Assembly (NCBI GenBank): GCA_033557835.1
Contig: JAWQRO010000363.1
Coordinates: 1 to 41,376, forward strand
From: Helochares maculicollis
Lineage: Eukaryota > Arthropoda > Insecta > Coleoptera > Hydrophilidae
DNA length: 41,376 bases
Direction: 5' to 3'
The translations under genes and the position numbers were made by a program. The notes under the pieces are model-generated. The model was not told the DNA's origin, ran no database searches, and saw only the letters and a list, made by a program, of their open reading frames with translations. Shown piece after piece: positions 12,450-23,700 of this stretch; position 1 is the first letter of the stretch, and each line of letters opens with the position of its first letter.

Positions 12450-13107
12450 CAAAATCGCACGTAGGTAGTCCAGGGTCAAGATAACTTATTTGTAAGTGTC
12501 AAACTTAAATCATATTCAGATGACAATATCTATAATACCAACTATAATACAGTGACTGCTGTGAGCAATAACATAAATTTTAATGGCTATTACAATATAA
12601 AAAGCACAATGCTTGTGCGCCTAAACCTGTTAGAAAAAAGGAGACATAACTAGTCGCAATAAATAATTATTGTTATAGTTAAAGGAACTTCTTTTTTCAA
12701 AGAACCATTCTGATGTCTATTCCCAGCAGACATAATAAGGCGACAATGAAACTAAAAGAGGACACACTACCCAGGCTAACAAAGTCAAAATTGACAGAAA
12801 TGTAGTGGTGTCGTTCTCAAACATAATTCCCATCATCTATCTATGAGACGTCGCTGAACAAAAGCTAACCATACCGTAACTCATTGCAAAAATAAAATAA
12901 TAACAGCGAACCCAACTAATTAAAAATATTACCAAGAGAGATGATACACACTCTCTGCAGAGAGAGAAACCATGGTTTTGTCTGCAAAGCTGACTTCCAA
13001 ATTAACTTCCAAAGCCAATTTCACATCATTATATGCTCTAATTTAGTATATACAGGTTGTCCTGTACCTATTTCAAATGTGAGCCTTATTATGCAGATTG
13101 AGAATAT
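12450..13107. other. AT-rich non-coding DNA with a GA/TC palindrome
   Basis: The one clear structure is a perfect 14-bp palindrome CTCTCTGCAGAGAG at 12951-12964, preceded by AAGAGAG. It could bind GAGA-type factors or form a small hairpin. Nothing else recognised. Confidence 0.4.
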
Positions 13108-13165
13108 GTTATGAGGATTTACAATACCGACGTTATGTGGATTTACAATAAGTTATGCAGACTTA
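13108..13165. repeat. Degenerate short tandem repeat
   Basis: GTTATGAGGATTTACAATA (13108-13126) is repeated as GTTATGTGGATTTACAATA (13132-13150), with one mismatch and a 24-base period. A partial third copy, GTTATGCAGACTT, starts at 13152. A possible earlier degenerate copy (TTATGCAGATTGAGAATA) sits just upstream. No known family. Confidence 0.7.
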
Positions 13166-13266
13166 AAAGTTGCGTTGATTTATAACTAGTGGTACGTATG
13201 TAATTGATTGACATATGCTAAGTACGCAATTTAATAGATTATGCTGGCGCAGGGGAAATTATTATT

Positions 13267-13300
13267 ATTATTTAAAGGAATAACATTATTTAGAGGAATA
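13267..13300. repeat. Two-copy 16-bp direct repeat
   Basis: ATTATTTAAAGGAATA (13267-13282) and ATTATTTAGAGGAATA (13285-13300) differ by one base and are separated by AC. This is a local duplication with no assigned function. Confidence 0.75.
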
Positions 13301-15782
13301 TTTTTAATGTTGCGTGAGATTATTAAAGAAAGGATAGCCAAATGAGTTTCTTTTTGGGGCAGATGATACACCATCATTTGAATGATTTGCGCCTGTCCAA
13401 GTAGAAGGAATGAGAATGCGTTGCTTATAATTGAAATTTAAGTATGAGGCGTGGTCCATTTTTCAACTTGTGATGAAACTAACGTACTTCTATTAACAAA
13501 TATGGCAATTAATTTTAACAACGATTTTTTAACTTCAAAATTAATTATATCGCCTGGTACGTAATTAGTGAACAATAAACTTGAGGAAAAAACGGTAAAA
13601 GTGGCAAAATAACTCAGTTAAGCTGTAATAAATTATATATGCATGCCTCACATGACTCTAATATCTCTCTATCGTTGGGATGCCTCGAAATTTTGCATAT
13701 TTATCAAAAAATTAGCGTTATGTTTTTTTCTGAGTGTAAGTGTGGTTATTGTTTAACAAAGCAATGCGTTTTCCTGCTGAAAATATGTGTTAACGCCACA
13801 TTTTCTTGAAATATTTTCAAGCAAGGATTATTTTAGCATATTAGATTGATAGTTTATGCAAAGGTTAGAATGCTTATTTTTTGAGCACGACACTATCTCT
13901 CGTGCGAGGTTTTAACATGGTCAAATGAAATTTGCAAGTACTTCAGGCAAGAGATCTACAAAACCAAGAAGCTGGCTATTGTGCGAATACCAGATTTCTG
14001 ATTGTAATTGTGTGTAATAATTTCTTTGGGCTGGGCGAACCATGCGTCGCTCTCTTCAGTTGAGATTGCTCGTTTTGTAGAGCTAATTTTGGTTGACCTC
14101 GCAATAGCATCCGAATATTTAACCCAAATTGATCTAAATGTCATATCAAAATAGTTAAATGGTCATATTAACACTACAAAATGTATTCTAAGAATTATCT
14201 ATGAGATATCCTTAAAATGCTTACCTAAAATAATACAATTTAAGTTTAATGCAGAAACTGACAACTATTTAGTCTGTAGATTATTCTTACTACGGGGTAG
14301 TACCTCAAATAATCTATTTTGGCCAAAAAGTAATTTTTCACCTGTCACAAAAACGTGACTATTTCAATAAAGTTCAGTAGCTAATTGGAAACTTCTTAAT
14401 GTAAAACTTAGCGGTGGTCCAAACTCTAGCTGCATCGTTTTTGCATCATGCTAGGAGGACGGCAAAACTAAAAGAATACGAAATGCCCAGTAGACACTGA
14501 GACAATCGATTACATGCAAACAGGCTATACATCACAGTTGAATCCAGAGAATACTGTACGACCCAGATAAATACAAAAGGTAAATGAAAAGCAAAAGATT
14601 ACAGGGATTCTGCGCATCATTACCACACAACTGTGTTATTCAGTCGAAAACTATAATTTCTGACGTTTGTAATAAAGTATTGCGCGAGTTAATCAAATAC
14701 CTATTCAAGTCTTCTAGCTTCCCCTTATTGATTTTTCTTAGTAGAACCTTAGCCTGGATCTCTTGCATCAAAAATTTTAATTGTGTATCAAGATACTGAA
14801 CAAATGATATGACTTTTGCTTACTTTCTAACCTCACACATTCTATACTAAATTCTATACTAAGTCAAAAGTTTTTATTTCCCATTTTATAGCATAATAAT
14901 TGCAAAAGCAACCAATTAAAAGTAATGATCATTTCCCACTGTTGCCGATATTTGCGTTCGTATATTGCATACCACCCATTTATTCAAATGACCTCCAAGC
15001 TTGTCTTTTGCTATTTATTGTTTTGTGTGTTTCTTTTTTTCTTGTGCCTTTCCCACCCAATCAATGTAAAAACACCAAAGTCATAGAAGACGCTCAAAAT
15101 AATATAAAGACGATTAATAATAATAATAATTTCGGTTAAAATTCGTAGAAAACTAGCAACTCAGTTCTCGCTTTCTTAAATAACAGACGTTTGTTGCAGA
15201 AGTTCGAAATTATTGAAGCTAAGTTTATACAAAAAATATTGCAGGCCGGAATGTATAAATATAAAACAGTAAATGTGTAAATGAAAGTAGTGGGTGTTGC
15301 CAAATTAGTGTGTTCATACAAGGTTATAATGTTGGAGTATGTTTATTGTGTCTATTTTATTGTAGATTTGATGTATAATCGATTTGTTTAGGTCTTTATT
15401 GTCAAATATTGTTTGGTGACTGAAATTTACCTTTTATTGCTTTTCTATTGTATTTCTGTAGAAAACTACTATGTTTGGATTTTGTGTTATGTCAACCTTG
15501 CATTGAATAATTTGAGTAATAATTTATAGTTAAACCAATATAATAACTGTAACAGTATCGAAACTCTATCTTGTAAATGGTACCAATGTTTTGATATATC
15601 TCTTTTTTGTTTTTGTATAAGTAAAATTGATTTGGTATTTGCTGCTCAAGACTCTCAATGCTTTTACGGTATGCATACCTATAATTATTACTAAATTACT
15701 AAATTATACAAGCATTTTAAATTATGAATATTATTTAATTTTTGATATAGGTATATGTAGGTGTATTAACAACATGTTACAG
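13301..15782. other. AT-rich non-coding DNA with small local repeats
   Basis: A perfect 12-bp tandem duplication (ATTCTATACTAA) lies at 14839-14862, and a short AAT run at about 15113-15130. Open frames of 60-80 codons show no domain. No gene recognised. Confidence 0.5.
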
Positions 15783-15870
15783 GGTGTATTTCAAATCTAT
15801 CAATTTAATAGAATTCCCCCATCTGCCGTATTCACCAGACATTTCTCCTTCAGTTTTTTTTAATTTTGAT
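15783..15870 (+). pseudogene. Possible relic of another mariner-like transposase
   Basis: One plus-strand frame at about 15816-15863 reads PHLPYSPDISPS followed by VFFNF. This resembles the transposase motif PHPPYSPDLAPSDxHLF around the third catalytic Asp, here Val instead of Asp. The flanking frame does not extend the match convincingly, so only a short fragment can be claimed. It is not part of the neighbouring mariner, whose left end begins at 16024 and which has its own copy of this motif. Chance similarity remains possible. Confidence 0.35.
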
Positions 15871-16023
15871 GAATGGCACATGACTTGTCTAGCAATACTT
15901 TACATCATATGACGATACCGAAAATGGGTCGATTCGATGATATCGTCAAAAAGCATTCCTCCGACGCGGTATCCGTATGCAATCAGAAAAATCTGAATTT
16001 TTGCAATAATAATATTGATTATA

Positions 16024-16053
16024 CCAGGTGCGCAAGTTTAAAATGTCGTTTTG
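16024..16053 (+). repeat. Left terminal inverted repeat of mariner 2
   Basis: This pairs with 17259-17288. The shared core is GGTGCGCAA, then a T-rich stretch, AAAAT and a CGTTTT block, with a few mismatches. Confidence 0.88.
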
Positions 16054-16190
16054 TTGTCCAGAGATGGTGCATGAAATCTACTGACGTAACCTTTGGAACC
16101 CACAGCTCCATTTTTGTGGTAAGACTATCCACTACATCACGTCATATTCGTTTAGTTGTTTACGAGCTAGTAGCATACTTCGTGTTAAAC

Positions 16191-17236
16191 GTGTCGAATT
16201 TTGAGCCAAGTAAAGAGCATTGGCGGCAAGTAATGATTTTCTTGTTCAATCAAAAGTAAAAGGCATCGGAAAGTCATCGAATTCTTGCAAAGACTTATGG
16301 CGATCTTGCTCCAGCTGTCAAGAATTGTGAACAATGGTTTCAACTTTTCAAAAGTGGCGATTTCAATGTTATTGGCAAAGAACATGAAAATCGACCAAAA
16401 AATTTGGACGACGAATTACAAGCATTATTGGACGAAAACAATACACAAACACAACAAATGATGGCGAAGCAGTTGAATGTCACTTGGCAAGCCATTTCCG
16501 ATTGCTAGAAAGTCACGGGGAAGATTCAAAAGGTTGGGAAATGGATTTCACACAAACTCAACAAACGAGGGATGGAAAGACGAAAAACTGTGTGCAAAAT
16601 GCTGCATTTACGCCACAAAAGAAGGGTTTTTTGCATCAGGTTTTAACTAGCGATGAAAAATGGATATATTTTAAGAATCTCAAACTTTTAAATCGTGGCT
16701 AACGTCAAGACAATAATGAACATCGAGTACAAAACGTTTTTGGAAGGAAGACAATGCTGTTTGTTTGGTGGGATCAGAAGAGAGTAGTGTACTACGAGCT
16801 TCTTAAACCCAGCGAAACAGTTAATACCGTCCGCTACTAATAACAAATGATCAATTTAAACCACGCATTGATCGAAATACGCCCAGAATGGGCTCGAAGA
16901 CAGGGCAAAGTCATTCCGCAGCATAAGAACGCACATTCAGCCAAACTGGTCACAGAAACGATTTCTTCGCTTGATTGGGAGCTCCAACCCCATCCGCAGT
17001 ATTCACCAAACCTGGTGCCTTCTGATTATCACCTCTTCTCATTGATGGGACACACACTGGCTGAGCAACACTTCAAGGCTTTCGAGGATGTACAAAAATG
17101 GCTTGATGAATGGATATCAATAAAAGTTGAAGGTTTCTTTTGGAATGGTATCCATAAATTGCCCGAGAGATGGATGAAATATGTAAAAAGCGAGGGCCAA
17201 TACTTTAAATTAAAGATGTTTTACAATTGTTTTTAA
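16191..17236 (+). pseudogene. Mariner transposase pseudogene (frameshift, stops, second catalytic Asp lost)
   Basis: About 348 codons are readable, the usual mariner length. The start is GTG at 16191 (VSNFEPSKEHWRQ), presumably a mutated ATG. The N-terminal DNA-binding half reads through CEQWFQLFKSGDFNV and contains stops at 16257-16259 and 16506-16508. A one-base deletion around 16612-16630 shifts the frame. The catalytic half then reads TSDEKWIYF (first Asp, 16652-16654, kept), followed by stops at 16700-16702 and 16838-16843. The second Asp motif reads QHKNAHSAK: Asp is replaced by Lys (AAG, 16925-16927) and two codons of the motif are missing, so the spacing to the third Asp (VPSDYHLF, 17024-17026) is 33 instead of 35. 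The last 130 codons (16847-17236) are still open to the natural TAA. Confidence 0.93.
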
Positions 17237-17258
17237 ATAATTGCCTGTTTTACATGAA

Positions 17259-17288
17259 AAAAACGATATTTTAAAATTGCGCACCAGA
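17259..17288 (-). repeat. Right terminal inverted repeat of mariner 2
   Basis: This is the inverted counterpart of the left end and is followed by the TA duplication at 17289-17290. Confidence 0.88.
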
Positions 17289-17290
17289 TA

Positions 17291-19258
17291 TGAGAAATAA
17301 ACTTTACTCAGGGATCTGAAGCAGTATCTAAATAAAACTATATTCCTGCTAATCAATCATTTGCTTGTTTATAAGCTGTAGGTCACCTTTCCTTAGACCT
17401 GTTAAAAATCATTGATCCATCGTATAAATTTGCTTTGTTTACCTGGCTGGAGGAATGGTCATAAAAAGGATAGTGTCCTGCAGATTTGATCAAGCCTCGT
17501 TAAATTCACTATGACATCATATAAGATCAAATATGATTAATTGAATGCTCTTTCATAATATGCACAATCGGCAGTTATAAATTATGTCCTTAAATCTTTT
17601 TACTTTTATAAAAACAAAAGTTATTGCGATAAACTATACTCTGTCGTACAATTTTCCCGAGAAAATATTAATAGTATTGCCCCGAAAATTCAATCAGAGG
17701 CATATCATTAACTCTAGTTGTGGCCAAGTAGTTATATACGTAGAAATAGTAGGCACAAGAGTCTCCAAAGCAGAATTTGTGTACCCTTACCTATTTACAA
17801 GCCTCTCTTTATAAGAAATAGTTTATAAGGAAAATAGTCTTAGTTAGAACATCGTAAAACTAATTCATACTTGTATGTTATAACATGATGCACCATAAAG
17901 TGCGTAAAAACAAGTGCCTTAGATTACGTCTCCATATGTATTCTTACTTTTTTTTCTGCTTACATCAGAAGAATTAACATCATACAGGCTCTAAGCTTCA
18001 TCTATTCAAAAATAAAATCTTCAAAATTTTTGATATTCTGGTAGTATACTTCTCTATAACTTACATAAGATAGTTTAAAGTTCTTCAGATAAATAAAATT
18101 CTAAAATTATGCTGTTCTACTTAGATTATATGGATTAGCAAGACGCTATGCGCCAAACTAGCTTTTTCAATCGATTTCTGTGCATTTAACATTTCTGCAA
18201 TATTTAATCGTGTCCATTACTTTAACATAAGCCTAAGTGTAAATAGCTATGTAGTAAGAAGTTTTTTTACTGTTAACTTACTAATAATGAGACTTACGTG
18301 GTTTTGTTAGGGCTTGTAGTTTTATCGCGTACATGAGCAAATGTACTTGGAAAAGAGTTAGAATTATTGAAGTTGTATGTACAGCAAGTTGTTAAGCGAT
18401 AGGAGGCAGCAATCAGACGATAAAATTTGTTGTGTTTAAACGCAGTTTCTAATGGAAAATAGTGGGTGATAATAGCGAGTATGTGTTGGTTCATATGCAA
18501 GTGAACTGTTTGAAGCGGGCCAGACCGATAAACAATGGAAACCAATGGCTGACTACCACTAGCATGTGATAAGGTATCGCAGTACAGCGAAAATGGCTGC
18601 CTTGTGTCACAAAGCGTGAAATGTTACGCTTGGTTTTGAATAACAATGGCCAGTGAAGACTCTACATCGAGCGACACGTTGTATTGTATTCGAGAACCTC
18701 AAGGATACGGGTATTAGTCGCTAAACATCAGAAGTTTCTAATTCCGAACTGCGTGTTTTGATGACGCCATGGTCAGTTGGTGAGCAAGAGGTGATATCGT
18801 CGAGATTGGAAATGGTTGGAAAACACGAGCTGGATATAAGTGTAAAATGCAAGGTTTCCGCCAAGGTTACTCGGCCTTTCCTCCATTTTAAAGATGAGAG
18901 ATCCACGCTTCTTTTGCTCAGGTACCTGACTGGCAGGCGATCGCTTTTCCAGTGAACACTGTGGTTGCATGTTGAATTGAGTATTCGAGAAACGACATCT
19001 AAGACATCGCCAAGTCGAAATCAAGTCTTATAAAAGGGAAATTAACACTTGAGGCACCTGATTCTCCACATGTCTCTATGCTTATGGGTGCGTTCAGACG
19101 AGGATTCTTGGATTAGATATCTCATGCACTTAGTTATCTTTTAAATTTCTAATTACAACATTAGAATTACGATATACTAAATTAGTTAATTCGTTTATAA
19201 TTTAAGGATACAAAAGGGGAAATTCAATCTGTGATAAGTAAATTCGCTGGATGAGACA
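17291..19258. other. Non-coding DNA, rising GC toward the right
   Basis: 17.3-18.3 kb is AT-rich with nothing recognised. About 18.5-19.1 kb is more balanced in composition, with overlapping short frames on both strands (61-83 codons) and no domain. No transposon or RNA gene seen. Confidence 0.45.
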
Positions 19259-19259
19259 A

Positions 19260-19870
19260 AGGGGGATGGCGGTAGCCATTTCGATGCGGTGCACACGAAG
19301 CTAGTGTCTCTTGGAGTAACGTGAAGAAAGCCATCTAGGAAAAGAAATACATGCACAGGCCCACGCTGATAGGTGCAGGAGTGCAGAACTAATGAGCGTA
19401 GGTTTCCAGATCTTGAACAACATAATCCTAGAGTGTTAGCCCGAAGGTTTGCGTGTATACGACACCGTCGCGGTCGGGAGCGGCTTGTAGCGTCGTGCAG
19501 GATCCGCCCACGCGGCCCAACAATGCGGTGGCTCCCCGTCTCCCCCGCCTTGCCACCCTGCGGGCCACGGCAACGAGTCCGAAACGTTCTTCTTAGCGCA
19601 ATAATCGCTCTTCCATCGAATACCATTGTTTGTTGTGCCGTGTGTGAGAATAATTTTGTAGCTACTGTGAGCACACACCGCTCTGCGATATCTCGCAAGA
19701 GGCAAGACTTCTGTTCGTCCTGTCCCACGCACCCATTGTTGTCCGCTTTCTGTGTGCGAAGCGAAGATATCTTTCTGCTGTAGTACTCATCCAACCATGC
19801 ATGACTTTGTGCCTCAAACTCCCAAACTCCACACTCTGGAATACACCAAACTTTCCTAACTACACACACA
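19260..19870. promoter_or_regulatory. GC/CpG-richer island in the gene desert
   Basis: This is the most GC-rich stretch outside the vvl gene, with a dense core at about 19440-19600 containing many CpG dinucleotides. Two Sox-type ATTGTT sites with CC before them lie near 19623 and 19734. Long frames are open on both strands: one of 224 codons on the minus strand (19869-19195) starts only at GTG, with its first ATG at 19626. The translations are Arg/Ser/Cys-rich with no domain. I read the open frames as a side effect of low stop density. A distal enhancer, the promoter of a non-coding RNA, or a decayed exon are all possible. Confidence 0.3.
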
Positions 19871-22800
19871 GACTATGGGAGCCTGTATTTCCTGCTGTAG
19901 AGCTTCGAAAATGTTTATGTTAATAATTAACTTCAAATTGGAAAATTTAGTTGGCCACGGTATTAAAGGCCTTGGGGGAAATTTCTTGTTGGAAACATTG
20001 GCTTTCTGGATATTGTAGAAAGAAGCTGTCGTTTTGTAATGGATATCAGGCTAGTTTTACGCTTCAATATTTCTATCAGTTTTAATGAAAATCTGAATCT
20101 CTACTCAACTTCCCTATATTCATGCAAGTATAATACAAAATTACTAGCGGACTAATAATAATAGCACAATAGAAACAAATCTATAAACGTAGCAGGTATT
20201 AAATTGAACTCTTTCATTTTCATGATTAATGTTCAAGATTAAAACCAACCCAAAAACAAATATTTTAGTAAGATTCATAAGAGTTTTCAGGTTTAAATAA
20301 ATATTACCAGGTACAATTTTGAATATAATTAGTTTATATAACAAATTTTTAATGTCTTGCATTTAGGACAATATACATTAATATTTTAATTTTTTAACTT
20401 TTTATTCTAAAGCAACCAATATAGACAGTTTCTTAATATTTTCTTTTCTTGTTTAATGCATATTTTTAAAAATACTAGCGGACTTATATTAAAACATAAT
20501 AAATAATACGATACAGCAATCAAACTGAAATTTCATGTTTTAGATGCCTCTCAGCCGTTTCTAGGTGACTTTACTTCTTAACGCATCTACACTGAGTAAT
20601 CGAATCTTATTTAGCTTACAATTTATTTTTGTTTTAGAAGTTTGTTGTGTTTTTTATATTTAAAATTGAATTAAATTACACAAACGTGGCCATGTTAATA
20701 ATTTTTTCATATATAAACTTTGTCTAGTATTTATATACAGATTAATATGCAAACTAAATTTTTGCCTGATATTCATTTAATCCGTTATTTAACTTTCATC
20801 ACGCAATATCCTCACTTCATTAGGCTGTACAATTAACTGCTCTGACAATTGAGTAGCGTCATTTGTATAAATGTCTAAGTTCTAAAAGAACCCTCTAAAA
20901 TAGGTGAGAACAGCCGGACATAAATAGTTAATACTTGAATGTTCTAAATTCTTGAATATTCGAAAAGTCCGGTTAAATATTCAACATAAATATTCTACAA
21001 TACATATTAATTAGCAAGATTATTTGTCTGGAATATGGTTATTACTCAACATAAACGGCACAAGCTTCGCTTACTCGGGACTCGCTCGTTTCACTTTGCG
21101 AAGCATGAGAATGTTTTCAAGATATGCAGGTAATATAGAACTTTCAGTTTTCAATTTTCCTATTATTGCTCATTCAAATTAAATTGTCCACTTATACCTT
21201 CGTAATTAGCTATAAATAATAGACAAAGTATAAATTATGATCTATGAGTGCAAATTCGGTAATTTAATTTACTATTGTAACAGTGAAATAATATCAAAAA
21301 TGAAACAAGAAACGAACTGGCCTACAAAAATAATTTCAAATTCTAGCAAAAGGCGAATCGTTAACGACGTTTGTGGCGAAACTGATTTCATTCTTAATGT
21401 ATTCCTACTTTTGGCTATACGCAATACCATACTTATGAATTAGCGGAATTATATTTTTACAAGTTATTAGCATTGCGTACTTGTGAGCGCTTATAGTATT
21501 AGATCTATTAAAGCCGCAGAAGCTTCGCTTACTTGAGTCTCACTTGAAAAGTAGGGATGCATTAAGGTATGAATACACCAAATAAATATATGTAAAACGC
21601 ATTAAGCACTTGAAGCAATGCCAACTTACAGTGTTTAAAAGTTGTTTTTTTATCATCTTTGATTACAGTTTTTATGATGTAGTTTCCGCCGAAAGCCCTC
21701 AGTGTAACAATATCAAGAATTTAAGGAGGAACAAATACTGTTGGAAATCTAACTTCAAACAGTAATAAAATGCAAAACTGCAACGAGTTTTGTATTTTTA
21801 AGCATATTCACTTCTCTACACATCTTAAATCTGCGTCGGTGTTAGCAAAGTTTTTTGTAGCGGCAAAAGTACATTCAGCATACATTCAAGCAAAAGTCTG
21901 TATATTTTATGAACTCTCACTTATTATCAAAAATGCCAGATCGTTTTCAGACTATCCAATATCAAATTTTGAGTTCATTAGGCCGTTAGGTGGCCACTTT
22001 AATAAAGGATATTTGAAGTCTTATCCAGTTTAGGTCTTGTCGTTACGTTTAGCAATTAGGCGAAAATGCAGCTGTCAAAGCACATTTTACAAGTTTTATG
22101 CTATATGAAAAGTGATTGTAATTTTTGTATCCAATGGCATACTTAATTCAATTTGAACATTTGGTCTTCTAGAGTTTTGTTTGTTTATCACTACAAAACT
22201 TTAAAAGCATTGTAGTTGTTCTCACAATTTCAGCTCGATAACATTCTTTTAAAGAATAGCTTTCTTGAAGATTAAAAACTGTATGTAAACAAGTATTTCT
22301 AGTACTGCTACACTAATACTGTTGTAAAATTTTGCGATAATAACCATATGTCAAATTACATCACGGCAGCTTAATTGGTCTTCATGATATCATATTTGAA
22401 TAACAGACTCCATGTGGAAAGTGGGCAAGCAAAATGGATCATATTATTACAATACTTTTACCCTTTCTTACGGTTCAAATAATGCATAGAAACATGAAAA
22501 AGTATTTTACAATATAATCATATCAAGTCATTAATTTTCTGCGGTAGCCTTAATATATCCAATTATTACTTAATTATTCATAAAGTTCTTCCAAATTTGT
22601 TTTCCACTCAGATAATGATTATCGTTTTATTATTACAGTAGTCTTAGCTTTAATTGAAAGTAAGTTGTATTCATGAAATAGTTTTCTCTTCATATTGGCT
22701 TTGAAAACGATTAAAATAATTATGAGGATTGTGGAAGTAATCAAATTAATGAATCGCCGCTTTTTTGACAATTATTGTGAGATAGACAATCAACAAACAA

Positions 22801-23700
22801 AATTATGTCATAAATATTGCATTTACTCTTTATATATTTTGGCAAATAATAATTTTACTCACACACAACTGAATTTTTTTCTAGAAAGTCTATAATTTTC
22901 TGCCTAATACAGTTAGTTTGTCGGCAATCTAACGCAAAATAAAGTTAAAGTAACAACATTGTTTATCTGTTTAAATTATTGGGGCTATCTACTTACTCCT
23001 TGACAATCTACATATCGTAAAAATTAAAGTGCGGTATCCTGGATGTAGATTTACTTATACATTATAAAATAAGTAATTATTATTTCTAGGTATTACGCTC
23101 TAGCATATTTATGAGCCCAAAACAATATTTTCATTCAGATGTAATACATCATAATTTGAATGATTTTAAAGCTAACATCTAGTTATGCATAAAATTGAAG
23201 GTAAATAGATGAAGTGCAAACGATTATATTATTCATTGGCTTATAATAATTGATAATTATTAACAAAAAAGTTAATTTTCAAATGAGATTCATGTACATT
23301 CTGCAAAGAAGTTTACAAATCTCACTTGTCATTCCCATTCTAATTAAGTTACTAGAATTGTGTAATAATGTCCTTAATCGGCGCAATAATAAGCCAACGC
23401 TAAAATAAAAACACGCCATCTACTTAATAAGAGGTTTTAAAAACTTGGGTTCCTAATTAATGAAAATCAATATAATACGGTATAAACAGTTTATAGCAAT
23501 GACATATCTGCGGTAATAGGCTTAGATCACACAAAATCAATATTTTAATAGCAGCCAGTTTCTTTGCTTTATTATTTATTAATTACTGTCATTTGCATGT
23601 GTGAAAATTGATGGCACGAGCCAGGCTCCGTGTTTCACATACTTAATTTCAAATGGACTCGTAAATCTTAGAAATTTAATTTTAATTACTTTGCTTGAAC
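19871..23700. other. AT-rich gene desert with short dispersed repeats
   Basis: ACTAGCGGACT occurs twice (about 20144 and 20475). A 27-base sequence beginning AAGCTTCGCTTACT occurs at 21062-21088 and, diverged, at 21520-21546. A heat-shock-element-like run lies at 20937-20961, a 13-bp palindrome GATAATGATTATC at 22611-22623, and an octamer ATTTGCAT at 23591-23598. Short open frames show no domain. No gene recognised. Confidence 0.5.
21062..21546. repeat. Pair of diverged direct repeats about 460 bp apart
   Basis: AAGCTTCGCTTACTCGGGAC (start of the 21062-21088 copy) matches AAGCTTCGCTTACTTGAGTC (start of the 21520-21546 copy), and the match continues through CTCGC/CTCAC. The first copy can also fold with GCGAAGC at 21098-21104. 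This is consistent with a decayed dispersed repeat; the family is unknown. Confidence 0.5.

Larger units (their letters stand above)
16024..17288 (+). mobile_element. Complete but inactive mariner element, second lineage
   Basis: This is a 1265-bp element flanked by TA at 16022-16023 and 17289-17290. The left end begins CCAGGTGCGCAAGTTTAAAA and the inverted right end begins TCTGGTGCGCAATTTTAAAA, with matching continuing into a CGTTTT motif. The transposase is on the plus strand, the opposite orientation to the first mariner, and its sequence is distinct from it. Motifs such as WWDQKRVVYYELLKPSE and KWLDEWI recall the mellifera/cecropia group, which I infer from general familiarity. Multiple stops, one frameshift and a missing catalytic Asp make it dead. 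Confidence 0.93.

Noticed and set aside
20140..20490. Two ACTAGCGGACT copies as ends of a retroelement
   Set aside because: Only 11 bases match clearly, and no reverse-transcriptase frame or tail lies between or beside them.
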